Source: Adhaeribacter soli (lineage in GTDB: Bacteria > Bacteroidota > Bacteroidia > Cytophagales > Hymenobacteraceae). From it: DNA of 64,000 nucleotides. The position numbers and the translations under genes were made by a program. The notes beneath the pieces are model-generated. The model had not been told where the DNA came from. It made no database searches and saw only the letters and a program-made list of their open reading frames with translations. Below, piece after piece: positions 27,360 through 35,302 of this stretch (position 1 is the first letter of the stretch; each line of letters starts with the position of its first letter). The stretch lies in the NCBI RefSeq assembly GCF_008727925.1, contig NZ_VTWT01000007.1:186001-250000 (forward strand), written 5' to 3'.

Positions 27360-27971
27360 TTACAGGTTGTATTTGGCAAAATAAGCATCCGCGTTTTTAG
27401 CGCCATTTTCGGTGCAGAGTCCGCGGATGTAGTAAAGGTAAATGCTCCGGAAAACTTCGGCCAGGTTATAGCGTTCGGGCGGGAAAACCTGGGGGTTTAG
27501 CAAGAGCGTTATCATTTCCAGAATAATTTTGGTTACCAGCTGCAGGTTCAGATCCTTCCGGAAAACGCCTTCCTGTACGCCCCGGTTCAGAATATCGTAA
27601 ACCTCGTGGTAAGAATAGGTGTTCAGGTGGTTTAAGGCAATTCCCCAGGCCGCCGGATAATTCTGTTGCAGATCCACTACGTATTGCGGATTGGTTTTCT
27701 GCATGTTCTGGATACCGTCCTGCAGCAGGATCAGGATTTCTTCTATCGGGTTTTTTACGTCCTGGAGGAGTTTCTGGTGCTTTTCCTTTTGCTGTTCCAG
27801 ATCGAAAAGTACGGTTTGCCGCACCAAGTCTTCTTTGCCGGCGAAAAGCTCGTTGTAAGTAGCCTGCGAGATATCGAGTTTATTGCGAAGTTCTTCTTCC
27901 GAATTTGCCTCTATTCCTTCCCGTTGAAATAATGCCAGGATCTCTTCTAATATCGTTTCTTTAAATGTCAT
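27360..27971 (-). CDS. TetR/AcrR-family transcriptional regulator (copy 1)
   Basis: The 203-residue protein has an N-terminal helix-turn-helix (about residues 8-48, ending in the typical FAGKEDLVRQTV) and an all-helical C-terminal ligand-binding domain. The product of 28229-28840 is a clear paralogue: GKEDLVRQ against DKEDLVRQ, NPIEEILIL against NPVEEIILM, and RYNLAEVFRSIYLYYIRGLCTE against RYNMGEVFRSIFQYYLQGICTE. The pair may control nearby genes such as kmo, but no shared operator was found. The ligand is unknown. Confidence 0.85.
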   Translation of the reverse strand: MTFKETILEEILALFQREGIEANSEEELRNKLDISQATYNELFAGKEDLVRQTVLFDLEQQKEKHQKLLQDVKNPIEEILILLQDGIQNMQKTNPQYVVDLQQNYPAAWGIALNHLNTYSYHEVYDILNRGVQEGVFRKDLNLQLVTKIILEMITLLLNPQVFPPERYNLAEVFRSIYLYYIRGLCTENGAKNADAYFAKYNL

Positions 27972-28228
27972 GCCTCAATAAAATCTCCCCTTTGGTATTA
28001 GATCCGAAGTTGTATGAGCGCCGGGAACTGCCATTACAGGCAAACCGGTTAGCTGCGTTTGTGTTCCTGCCTTTTATTCAGGGGTTGTAAAAAAGACCAG
28101 ATGCAGTGAAACTGCCGCAAGATAATCAGGAAGAACCGCTAACGGAACAGTAATATTACGTAAAATCCCTGATTAATATAAAAAGCAGGGTTAAGCTGTA
28201 ATTATTTTTAGCAGAAATAACCGGCGGC

Positions 28229-28840
28229 CTAAAGCGTGTTGTTCGAAAAGAAAGCTTCCGCGATCTGGCTGCCTCTTTCGGTGCAAATGCCCTGCAGGTA
28301 ATACTGGAAGATGCTTCGGAACACTTCGCCCATGTTGTAGCGGTGCTTCGGAAAAAGGTGCGTGTTGTGCATTACGTTCAATTGCTCGATCAGCACCTTG
28401 GTTACAATTTCCAGGTTAATGTCGTGGCGGAACAGTTTCTGCCGGATGCCTTCGTTTAAAAGATCGTAGAACTGGTAGTAATAATTGATCTGAAGGTGGC
28501 GCTGGTACGTGTTCCAGGCCGAAGGATAAAGGTACTGGATCTGAATGAAAAAGCCCGGATGCACGTCTTTTACGTGGTCGGCGCAGCACTTGAACATCAG
28601 GATAATTTCTTCTACCGGGTTCCGCGCCTGGGCCAGCACTTCGGCCGGAAAAACGTCGGTTGCGGTCAGGTTGTACTCAACGGCCTGGCGTACTAGATCT
28701 TCTTTGTCGCGGAAATGTTCGGTAAAAATACGGCCGTCAAGATTCAGCTGATCGATAATTTTACTTTCCGTCAGATCTTTCACCCCGTTCTGGTGAAACC
28801 AGCTAATCGCCTTCTCCAAAATTTCCGTTCTAACGTCCAT
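28229..28840 (-). CDS. TetR/AcrR-family transcriptional regulator (copy 2)
   Basis: The 203-residue paralogue of the preceding regulator has exactly the same length. The helix-turn-helix runs to FRDKEDLVRQAV, and the C-terminal domain carries CADHVKDVHPGFFIQIQYLYPSAW. The upstream spacer has a 14-bp imperfect dyad GGAATGTACATGCC at 28890-28903, a possible autoregulatory site. It lies 96 bp downstream of the 3' end of the carotenoid gene pair on the same strand. Tandem duplication followed by divergence is the simplest history. Confidence 0.83.
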   Translation of the reverse strand: MDVRTEILEKAISWFHQNGVKDLTESKIIDQLNLDGRIFTEHFRDKEDLVRQAVEYNLTATDVFPAEVLAQARNPVEEIILMFKCCADHVKDVHPGFFIQIQYLYPSAWNTYQRHLQINYYYQFYDLLNEGIRQKLFRHDINLEIVTKVLIEQLNVMHNTHLFPKHRYNMGEVFRSIFQYYLQGICTERGSQIAEAFFSNNTL

Positions 28841-28936
28841 GCGCGTCGAGCCAATTTATTCCTAAAACTACATTAAAAATTGCAGATTTGGAATGTACAT
28901 GCCTGATAAATTGAGTAAAGCCCGAATAATTAAGTA

Positions 28937-29611
28937 CTAATACATATTTAATGCAAGAAAGAAGCCCGCCATTACCGCAAATACCCAACCTGCCAGCGGA
29001 TTATTCTTGTTTGTTCCGGAGTGCTGAAAGAACACCTGCAGCAGAAAAGCCAGTCCAAACCAACCCAGGTAATTCTTCAACGGAACGGTATTATTTTGCC
29101 AGTTCCAGAAATCGTACTGCATGGCTACGGGCTCAATTAAAAAGTCCAGCGCTACCATCAGCACCGTTGCCGCCAAAGCAGCCAGTAGTTTATTCCGGAA
29201 TATTTTATGCGTAAAACTGCCGATGCAGTAAACCAGAATTACCCAATTCAGCCCAATCAGTAAGGGTACGTCCCAAAGCTTAAAACCTAACGCCTTGCCG
29301 TACGCATAATTCCCGAAAAGCAAACCTGTATGCACACCCAAAACTTCGGCCAGAAAACCTACGGTAAACGTAAGGACCCCAAAAAGCCAGAAAGAAAGAT
29401 CGAAATTTTTATGGTTCAGGAACAGCAGGAAAGCCGTCAGCAGCAGGTTCATGGGCGTCAGGTTCTGGTAATATTCCGGATCGCCGCTGAAAAGCAAACC
29501 CCACAAACCTACGGCATAAAAAATAACCAGTACCGCCGCCGAAAACAGTAGCTTTTTATCTGAAAAAAGGAAGGCGCTTAGTTGGGTGAAATTTGGTTTA
29601 GCGGTAATCAT
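28937..29611 (-). CDS. cruF: CruF-like carotenoid 1,2-hydratase (carotenoid biosynthesis protein)
   Basis: The 224-residue protein has about seven membrane helices. The family-typical features are FGVLTFTVGFLAEVLGVHTGLLFG with GNYAYG, VPLLIGLNWVILVY, and DFLIEPVAMQYDFWNW, whose Asp/Glu residues are thought to be active. CruF hydrates the psi-end of carotenoids to give C-1' hydroxy groups, as in myxol- and flexixanthin-type pigments. ATG at 29611 is used, since the longer frame starts at TTG. It overlaps the 3' end of crtD by 14 bp, which suggests translational coupling. Confidence 0.82.
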   Translation of the reverse strand: MITAKPNFTQLSAFLFSDKKLLFSAAVLVIFYAVGLWGLLFSGDPEYYQNLTPMNLLLTAFLLFLNHKNFDLSFWLFGVLTFTVGFLAEVLGVHTGLLFGNYAYGKALGFKLWDVPLLIGLNWVILVYCIGSFTHKIFRNKLLAALAATVLMVALDFLIEPVAMQYDFWNWQNNTVPLKNYLGWFGLAFLLQVFFQHSGTNKNNPLAGWVFAVMAGFFLALNMY

Positions 29612-31076
29612 TCTGAACAAGGTCGCTTACAATTTTGGCCGAAAGCAAACACAAAGGAATGCCGCCGCCGGGATGAACGCTGCCGCCGCAAAAGTACAGG
29701 CCTTTTACGCGGCGTTTAAAGTTGGGGTGCCGCAAAAAAGCCGCCAGCGCATTGTTGGAACTGCTGCCGTACAAAGCGCCGCCAAACGAAGATGTATCGG
29801 CTTCGATGCCGCGCGGGTCCCAGACCTTTTCACAAACAATGTGCTGGCTGAGGTCGGTTTTCAGTCGATGGCTGAGTTTCTGAATTACATGTTGCCGGGT
29901 TTGTTGCGCCAGTTCGTTCCAATCCTGGCCTTCGTTGTGCGGCACGTTTACCATTACAAACCAGTTTTCGGCATTTGCGGGCGCATCGGTTTTGGTGAGT
30001 TTGGAAGTAATGTTCACGTAAACGGTAGGGTCGGCGGAAATGGTTTTATGCCGGAAAATATGCTCGAATTCGGTTTTATAATCCTGACTGAAAAAGATGT
30101 TGTGCAGGTGCAGTTCCGGGAAGGTGCGGTTGATGCCCCAGTAATAAATCAGGGCCGAACTGGAGCGGGGTTGCTGCAGCGTTTTTTCGGGTGCTTGCAG
30201 CGTGGGCAGCAGTTTGCGGTAAGTAGGCACCACATCCATATTGCTTACCACCAGATCGAAGTTGTAGGTTGCTTTTGCCGTACGAAGGCCGCTTACTTTT
30301 TTCTGATCTTCGGCTAGCGTTATTTCTTCCACTTTTTCCCGGAACCGGAATTTTACGCCAAGTTCTCCGGCCAGTTTGTGCAGGCTTTTGGCAATGCTGT
30401 AAATACCGCCTTCCGGGTAAAATGCGCCAATGTTGTGCTCCAAATGCGGGATAATATTAAGCGTGGCCGGGGCTTGGTACGGGTCGGAACCGTTGTACGT
30501 AGCAAAACGGTCGAGTAGCTGCACAAAGCGCGGGTCCTGAAAACATTGCTGGTTGGCCTGATGCATGGTTTGGGTTAGCCCCAAGGAAGTAAGCGAGCCC
30601 ATGGCCTTCAGAATATCGGTACTGCAATACGTAGAAAACTTGTGCAGCGATTTATGCAGAAAAGTAGCCGAAGTAGCTTGGTAAAGTCTGGCGCTCCGCT
30701 TGAAGAATTGCTTTACTTTTTGCTTCGGAACGCCTAGGGTTTTTTCAACCTCTTTCTCAAATTTGGCGTGATCGCGGTAAGCTTTCAGGTTGGTGCCGTC
30801 GGCAAAAAAATAATGCGTAATAATATCGAGGTTCTGGTAGCGGAAATAATCCTGAGCCCGCCGACCGGCTAAATGAAAAAGTTCGTCTACCAGATGCGGC
30901 ATGGTAAAAAGCGAAGGTCCTTTGTCGAAGCGGAAGCCGTCGAGCGTAAACTCTGTCATTTTGCCGCCAAACGTATCGTTCGCCTCAAAAACGGTAACCC
31001 GGAATTGCTGCTTTGCCAGCCGGATGGCCATCGCCAACCCTGCTACGCCCGAACCGATTACCGCTGCTGTTTTCAT
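29598..31076 (-). CDS. crtD: CrtD-like 1-hydroxycarotenoid 3,4-desaturase (phytoene desaturase family)
   Basis: The 492-residue FAD enzyme begins MKTAAVIGSGVAGLAMAIRL with GSGVAG, and then VFEANDTFGGKM and FRFDKGPSLFTMP, all typical of CrtI/CrtD desaturases. The C-terminal signature GLYFCGGSVHPGGGIPLCLLSA is present. The family alone does not tell CrtI from CrtD or CrtN. The overlap with cruF, whose hydroxylated product CrtD uses, favours CrtD. ATG at 31076 is taken, because the alternative at 31103 only adds a disordered stretch. Confidence 0.8.
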   Translation of the reverse strand: MKTAAVIGSGVAGLAMAIRLAKQQFRVTVFEANDTFGGKMTEFTLDGFRFDKGPSLFTMPHLVDELFHLAGRRAQDYFRYQNLDIITHYFFADGTNLKAYRDHAKFEKEVEKTLGVPKQKVKQFFKRSARLYQATSATFLHKSLHKFSTYCSTDILKAMGSLTSLGLTQTMHQANQQCFQDPRFVQLLDRFATYNGSDPYQAPATLNIIPHLEHNIGAFYPEGGIYSIAKSLHKLAGELGVKFRFREKVEEITLAEDQKKVSGLRTAKATYNFDLVVSNMDVVPTYRKLLPTLQAPEKTLQQPRSSSALIYYWGINRTFPELHLHNIFFSQDYKTEFEHIFRHKTISADPTVYVNITSKLTKTDAPANAENWFVMVNVPHNEGQDWNELAQQTRQHVIQKLSHRLKTDLSQHIVCEKVWDPRGIEADTSSFGGALYGSSSNNALAAFLRHPNFKRRVKGLYFCGGSVHPGGGIPLCLLSAKIVSDLVQNDYR

Positions 31077-31146
31077 GGTGTCAGATGGTTTTTCCTGCCT
31101 CATAGATAGCGTTTTGCAGGTAAGGCTTTAACCGATCAGGGATAAA

Positions 31147-31163
31147 ATTGTTTAGCAAACAAT
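31147..31163. promoter_or_regulatory. 17-bp dyad ATTGTTT-AGC-AAACAAT upstream of crtD
   Basis: This is a perfect 7-bp dyad with a 3-base centre. It sits just downstream of the candidate -7 box at 31177-31184, where a repressor could block transcription of crtD-cruF. The factor is not known. Confidence 0.4.
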
Positions 31164-31176
31164 CAAATATTTTCCA

Positions 31177-31184
31177 CAAAATTA
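31177..31184 (-). promoter_or_regulatory. -7 box (TAATTTTG) for crtD-cruF
   Basis: On the minus strand TAATTTTG matches the TAnnTTTG consensus. A TTG lies 23 bases upstream as a possible -33 element. Confidence 0.4.
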
Positions 31185-31272
31185 CTTCAAGTTAAAGCGA
31201 ATCAGGTCAACAGACAGTTACAACCATTATTTTATCGAAGTTAAAAATGGTACCTGAACCAAAAGAAAAAGT

Positions 31273-31304
31273 AAAGCCGCCCCGGCAATTACCGAAGCGG
31301 CTTT
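31273..31304 (-). terminator. Terminator downstream of the 80-aa protein and thioredoxin genes
   Basis: AAAGCCGC (31273-31280) pairs with GCGGCTTT (31297-31304). On the minus strand the stem is followed by TACTTTTTCTTTT, 31 bp past the stop of the 31336 gene. Confidence 0.7.
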
Positions 31305-31335
31305 AATCAAAATACTTGATACTTGATACCAGCTA

Positions 31336-31578
31336 CTAACTTATCGAAGCACGTACTTTTTTAGTGTACTCGCGCAAAGCGGTAGTGAAGTCAGTTTTAT
31401 GGTCTTCCATGTGGTTCAGGATGAAAATGGCGGCAAAAATATGCGTCAGCTTTTCACCCTCATCGTCGCCCGGAATTTCAAAATCGATCGGACGTTCGTC
31501 AAGCAACGCTTCTTCTGCCTGTACCAGCTGGTGAAGCGTGTGGTTTTCTACAATGTGTTTTATTGCCGGAATTTTCAT
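31336..31578 (-). CDS. Small conserved protein (DUF6952-like) paired with thioredoxin
   Basis: This 80-residue acidic protein begins MKIPAIKHIVENHTLHQLVQAEEAL and contains IPGDDEGEKLTHIFAAIFILNHM. I recall such small proteins next to a thioredoxin gene in Bacteroidota, and the name DUF6952 is from memory and tentative. The stop of the thioredoxin gene and this start are only 4 bp apart, so the pair is almost certainly an operon. The role is unknown, perhaps a partner or substrate of the thioredoxin. Confidence 0.75.
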   Translation of the reverse strand: MKIPAIKHIVENHTLHQLVQAEEALLDERPIDFEIPGDDEGEKLTHIFAAIFILNHMEDHKTDFTTALREYTKKVRASIS

Positions 31579-31582
31579 GTGC

Positions 31583-31903
31583 TTAGCTTTTTAATTTGTT
31601 GATGAGCGCCGTAACGGCTTCTTCCTTGCTGGCCGCCACGGTATCTACCAGTTGCCCATTTTTAAACACGGCAAAGAAAGGAAGGTTTGTCACGCCGGCC
31701 GCTTTGCGCGCCTCCGGGCTGGTTTCAGCATTTACATCCAGAAAAGCAATGCCTTTAAAATCTTCGCTGTCGGAAAGGCGCTTGAACTTCGGCGAAAACA
31801 AACGGCAGTTACCGCACCAGTCGGCATAATATTTTACCACTACGTTTTCGTGCTGCTGCAATTGCGCGGCAAATTCGGAATCAGATACTTGCTGTACAGC
31901 CAT
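31583..31903 (-). CDS. Thioredoxin-family protein
   Basis: This 106-residue cytosolic thioredoxin fold has the active site WCGNC in VVKYYADWCGNCRLFSPKF, the following KRLSDSEDFKGIAFLDVNAE, and the cis-Pro loop TNLPFFAVFKNG. CGNC instead of CGPC suggests a different redox potential or partner. ATG at 31903 gives the usual compact start; a longer form from 31915 adds four residues. It leads the two-gene operon with the 80-residue acidic protein. Confidence 0.88.
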   Translation of the reverse strand: MAVQQVSDSEFAAQLQQHENVVVKYYADWCGNCRLFSPKFKRLSDSEDFKGIAFLDVNAETSPEARKAAGVTNLPFFAVFKNGQLVDTVAASKEEAVTALINKLKS

Positions 31904-31955
31904 AAATGCTATCAATTAAAAGTTAAAACTCAGGACTAAAACATACTGCCGCCCT

Positions 31956-31991
31956 GCATAAAAGTTGCAGCGGGGCTTTTATGCAAATGTA
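31956..31991 (-). promoter_or_regulatory. -7 box (TACATTTG) overlapped by a 9-bp hairpin, upstream of thioredoxin
   Basis: On the minus strand TACATTTG (31991-31984) is an exact TAnnTTTG match. The arms GCATAAAAG (31956-31964) and CTTTTATGC (31976-31984) form a perfect 9-bp dyad right at the expected transcription start. It may be an operator or a structured 5' end. Confidence 0.45.
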
Positions 31992-32258
31992 AGCAAGCCT
32001 ACTAGTTTTAGCTAATCAAAATTGCCTGTATCAGAATCAGGATTTTCAGGATTAAAGGATTTTCAGGACAATTGTCTGAATCAGAATCAGAATTTACAGA
32101 ATTAAGAAGCAATGGTTTATCGGTAGGGGCACCTCTTGTGGGTGCCCTATCACATTATCAATTTCACGCATATCGCCAGCGCAGCGCCCCTGAAAACCAC
32201 GTTAGCCGATCAAAAACTAATTTAAAAGAAAAGCTTAATCGGAGGGAAACTGATTCCA

Positions 32259-32343
32259 GTTTCTACGTGCGCGGCCTCCTATTCATACGGTGCCGGAGGC
32301 AGGCCGCAAGGCCAGTTGGAATAGAAGACGCGAACGTAGAAAC
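32259..32343. repeat. Inverted-repeat element in the 31.9-32.5 kb spacer
   Basis: GTTTCTACGT (32259-32268) is the exact inverse of ACGTAGAAAC (32334-32343). The spacer 31992-32530 also holds degenerate AATCAGGATTTTCAGGATT words (32030-32105) and a GGGCACC/GGTGCCC hairpin near 32127-32147. No gene was recognised in it. Confidence 0.6.
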
Positions 32344-32530
32344 GAAGCCACCCGGCTTGAGGGGGAAAGTCAGTTAAGAGTTAAAAGTTATGAGTTTAGA
32401 GTTAAAGCTTGTTTGAAAAACAAAACCAAGCAAAACCAAACAAATAGCAAACAGAACTACCAACCTGATGAGATTTGGCTACGCCGAACCTTCGGTTTCT
32501 CACTATCGTTCGAAATGGCAATAAAACAAA

Positions 32531-33127
32531 CTACCAATTCGGCCCCTTCGCCGGCTTCGGCTTCACCTTCACCGTCTTAATCTCGATAAGCTTCTGCTTC
32601 GGCATCCGGAAAACCCAATAACCCAGATGCTGTTCAGCCCCAACATCATTTTTTTCCGGGGCGCAGATCAGTTCTTCGGCTTTCACCGGCCGCACGTACA
32701 AAAGGCTATCGGTTAAGGTCTGAAAAGTAGCAGGAAAGTTACCCGCCGGTTCCGAAAGCTCGTTGCGGTACTGCCGCAGGTTTTCCATTTCCGCCTGCAG
32801 CGCCTTTATTTCCGAGGCACTCTGAAGCTGTTGCAGCCGCCCGTTGTATTTCTTCTGAAACATAAAATAAGCATCGGCAGTGGTAAAAAGACAAAGGGCT
32901 ACATCATTCGGGTTTTGCGTTAGTTTCTGCTGCTGTTCCGCTTTAATTACCGTTAGAACGCTATCGGCTACGCGTTGGGTTTCGGCGGCTATTTGGTGGC
33001 GGCTCATGCGCTTCACTTTGTTTTCTTCCACGGTTAAAGCTACTTCCTTCAGGTTGTCTAAAGGTTTGGGTTTACAGGAAAAACTGAAAATTGCTATTAA
33101 AATCGAACAAAAAAGGATCGGTTTCAT
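32531..33127 (-). CDS. Hypothetical lipoprotein
   Basis: The 198-residue product has a lipobox in IAIFSFSCKPKP (Cys18). The mature part is mainly helical and charged, with heptad-like stretches around residues 35-70 and 90-120 (LQQLQSASEIKALQAEMENL) that may form a coiled coil. The C-terminus ends in basic KVKPKPAKGPNW. I do not recognise a family. It is divergent from prfA with 85 bp between. Probably a periplasmic helper protein attached to a membrane. Confidence 0.75.
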   Translation of the reverse strand: MKPILFCSILIAIFSFSCKPKPLDNLKEVALTVEENKVKRMSRHQIAAETQRVADSVLTVIKAEQQQKLTQNPNDVALCLFTTADAYFMFQKKYNGRLQQLQSASEIKALQAEMENLRQYRNELSEPAGNFPATFQTLTDSLLYVRPVKAEELICAPEKNDVGAEQHLGYWVFRMPKQKLIEIKTVKVKPKPAKGPNW

Positions 33128-33179
33128 GTTGTTAACGCGGGTAAAGGCACAGGAATAAAATTTCTCCGCTGCTATTTAC

Positions 33180-33187
33180 TATCTTTG
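33180..33187 (+). promoter_or_regulatory. -7 box (TATCTTTG) of prfA
   Basis: This is an exact TAnnTTTG match, 25 bp before the ATG at 33213. A TTTC at 33161 is a possible but badly spaced -33 element. Confidence 0.55.
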
Positions 33188-33212
33188 CAGCTTAAACACA
33201 ATTGCCGGAGTA

Positions 33213-34283
33213 ATGTTAGATAAATTAGAAGCCATAAAAGACCGTTTTGAAGAAGTAAGTCAGCTCCTCATCCAGCCCGATGCCATGGCAGACCTGAAAC
33301 GCTTTAAAACGCTGAACAAGGAATATAAAGATCTGGAAAAGATCGTAATTGAATACAAAAAATACCAGAACCTGCTGGGCAACATCGAAAACGCCAAGCA
33401 GGTAATTGCCACTGAGAAAGACGAAGAATTCCGGGAAATGGCCAAGGAAGAGCTCGACGAACTGCTGCCGCAGCGCGAGGTGATGGAAGAAGCCATCAAA
33501 GAAATGCTCATCCCCAAAGACCCGAACGACAGCAAAGACATTATCGTGGAGATCCGGGCCGGCGCCGGGGGCGACGAGGCTTCGATCTTTGCCGGCGATT
33601 TGCAGCGGATGTATTACCGTTTTGCGGAAAAGCAGGGCTGGAAAACCGAACTTATCGATGCCACTGAAGGTACTTCCGGAGGTTACAAAGAGATCATTTT
33701 CGGGGTTTCCGGTGAAGACGTTTATGGCAAAATGAAATACGAATCGGGCGTGCACCGGGTACAGCGCGTACCGGCCACCGAAACCCAGGGCCGTATCCAT
33801 ACTTCCGTAGCTTCGGTGGTAGTTTTGCCGGAGGTGGAAGAATTCGACATCGAACTGAACATGAACGACATCCGGAAAGACCTTTTCTGTTCTTCCGGGC
33901 CAGGCGGTCAGTCGGTAAACACCACGTATTCGGCAGTGCGCTTAACCCACTTGCCTTCCGGCATTGTGGCGCAATGCCAGGACCAGAAATCGCAGATGAA
34001 AAACTTCGAAAAAGCCCTGAAAGTACTGCGTTCGCGGGTGTACGAAATAGAGCTTGCCAAGAAACTCGAAGCCGAAGGAGCCCAGCGTAAAAGCATGGTA
34101 GGCGGCGGCGACCGTTCCGATAAGATCCGTACCTACAACTACCCGCAGGGCCGCGTAACCGATCACCGCATTGGCTACACCGTTTACAACCTGCCAAACG
34201 TAATGGACGGCAACATCGAAGACTTCATCTCCGAACTTCGCTTAGCCGAAAACGCCGAACGTCTGAAAGAAGGCGCGGTTTAA
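33213..34283 (+). CDS. prfA: Peptide chain release factor 1
   Basis: The 356-residue protein has the class-I release factor GGQ at 231-233 within [18 protein letters not shown], the [16 protein letters not shown] entry to the core, and the stop-codon recognition motif PAT at 187-189, which marks RF1 (RF2 has SPF). It reads UAA and UAG and triggers peptide release on the ribosome. The length is normal. It is monocistronic here, since the next same-strand gene is a kilobase away and the spacer carries terminators. Confidence 0.97.
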   Translation: MLDKLEAIKDRFEEVSQLLIQPDAMADLKRFKTLNKEYKDLEKIVIEYKKYQNLLGNIENAKQVIATEKDEEFREMAKEELDELLPQREVMEEAIKEMLIPKDPNDSKDIIVEIRAGAGGDEASIFAGDLQRMYYRFAEKQGWKTELIDATEGTSGGYKEIIFGVSGEDVYGKMKYESGVHRVQRVPATETQGRIHTSVASVVVLPEVEEFDIELNMNDIRKDLFCSSGPGGQSVNTTYSAVRLTHLPSGIVAQCQDQKSQMKNFEKALKVLRSRVYEIELAKKLEAEGAQRKSMVGGGDRSDKIRTYNYPQGRVTDHRIGYTVYNLPNVMDGNIEDFISELRLAENAERLKEGAV

Positions 34284-34371
34284 TGTGCTGATTTTTTAAT
34301 GTGCTAATGTGCTGTTAAAGATTTGGAAATGTGGAAATTTGAAAATGGTTTCCACGGAAGACACTAACGAA

Positions 34372-34403
34372 TTCCCCTCCCCGGAGGGGTTAGGGGTGGG
34401 TCT
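34372..34403. repeat. Single arm of the G/C-rich dispersed repeat
   Basis: A CCCCTCC-CCGG-AGGGG hairpin continues into TTAGGGGTGGGT. The same architecture recurs at about six other loci in the window (see findings). Confidence 0.8.
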
Positions 34404-34417
34404 ATTTAAAAGAGAGG

Positions 34418-34447
34418 CCGGTAGCAGCAATGTTACCGGTTTTTTTT
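34418..34447 (+). terminator. Terminator after prfA
   Basis: CCGGTA (34418-34423) and TACCGG (34434-34439) form a stem followed by eight T residues. Confidence 0.7.
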
Positions 34448-34484
34448 GTAAAAGAACTTGCCACAATGTAATCCCTTCAGACTT

Positions 34485-34880
34485 CTAAAGGGTAAGCTGA
34501 TCCAGAATTGTTTCGCCTAGTGTTTTATCATGTACTTTGATGTGGTTTAGCTGGTTTTCTTTTATAATGCTGCTGGTTTGCAGAACGGCAATTTTATCGA
34601 TCGGGGAAACTTCTGCTATGTAAGAAATGCCGGCGGCCAATAAAGAACTGGCTACCTTAAAATGCATTTCTTTAACCGCAACCGGGTGCGTGATCATTTC
34701 CTGCAGGTCGGCCAATACCGTAAACCCCGGCTGGGTTTGCTGCAACGCTTTCTGCCAGTCCGCAAAGAAATCCGGTACCTGCTCAGGGTTCCGCCAATAC
34801 CCCCGGATGGTAAAGTATATCCGGTTTTTAGCGGGGCTATATACTAATTCATAAAATTGGTTTCGGGTTATAATGATCAT
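34485..34880 (-). CDS. Hypothetical protein, SpoIIAA/STAS-like size and layout
   Basis: The 131-residue soluble protein alternates short strands and helices: FYELVYSPAKNRIYFTIRGYW, a helix around FFADWQKALQQTQPG, FTVLADLQEMITHP, and a final strand IDKIAVLQTSSIIKENQ. This resembles SpoIIAA-like or STAS-fold proteins of Bacteroidota, but I am not sure. No conserved phosphorylated Ser is evident. It is a single gene, flanked on both sides by terminator hairpins of the GCCGG...ATGTTACCGG type. Confidence 0.7.
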   Translation of the reverse strand: MIIITRNQFYELVYSPAKNRIYFTIRGYWRNPEQVPDFFADWQKALQQTQPGFTVLADLQEMITHPVAVKEMHFKVASSLLAAGISYIAEVSPIDKIAVLQTSSIIKENQLNHIKVHDKTLGETILDQLTL

Positions 34881-35074
34881 AAAATAGCGTAAGAAACAGG
34901 ATTGAAGGCTGCAATGACATTAGCAGCAGGTATAAAACTGATCATGCCTTTAACCTAGTAGCAACTTCTAATAACTAATACATAAAAGTTGAGAAATGGT
35001 TTAAAGGGAAATAAGCCTTCAGGAATAAGAGGAATTCCAGCTTTAAAACGCTATCCATTTCAACAAAAACAAAA

Positions 35075-35104
35075 AGCCGGCAGCAGAAATGTTACCGGCT
35101 TTTT
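35075..35104. terminator. Terminator-like hairpin in the 34.9-35.3 kb spacer
   Basis: AGCCGG (35075-35080) pairs with CCGGCT (35095-35100), followed by TTTT. Its loop GCAGAAATGTTA resembles that of the hairpin at 34418. The rest of 34881-35118 shows no gene. Confidence 0.6.
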
Positions 35105-35118
35105 CTATCATAAAAACT

Positions 35119-35126
35119 TATCTTTG
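35119..35126 (+). promoter_or_regulatory. -7 box (TATCTTTG) upstream of the beta-helix lipoprotein gene
   Basis: An exact TAnnTTTG match. It predicts a leader of about 170 bases that includes the inverted repeat at 35149-35295. Confidence 0.45.
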
Positions 35127-35148
35127 TCCGTTAAGGTAAAACTGAGAA

Positions 35149-35295
35149 AGTTATGAGTTCAAAGTTAAGAGTTACGGCAATTTCAGCTAAAAGCTCTTAT
35201 AACCTACTTTGAAAATGCTATGGATTTGTGCCATAAAAGTAAAAGCACAATTCGGAAAACTTCAACTCATAACTCTTAACTTTAAACTCATAACT
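35149..35295. repeat. 26-bp inverted repeat in the leader of the beta-helix lipoprotein gene
   Basis: AGTTATGAGTTCAAAGTTAA (start of the left arm, 35149-35174) is the inverse of 35270-35295, with 25 of 26 positions matching. The right arm ends seven bases before the ATG at 35303. Confidence 0.75.
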
Positions 35296-35302
35296 CTTAA
35301 AA

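Noticed and set aside
29586-30317. 243-residue plus-strand frame
   Set aside because: It is antisense to crtD, whose FAD and desaturase motifs are clear.
32072-32580. Two plus-strand frames of about 100 residues
   Set aside because: They run through repeats and overlap the 3' end of the lipoprotein gene antisense; composition is not protein-like.
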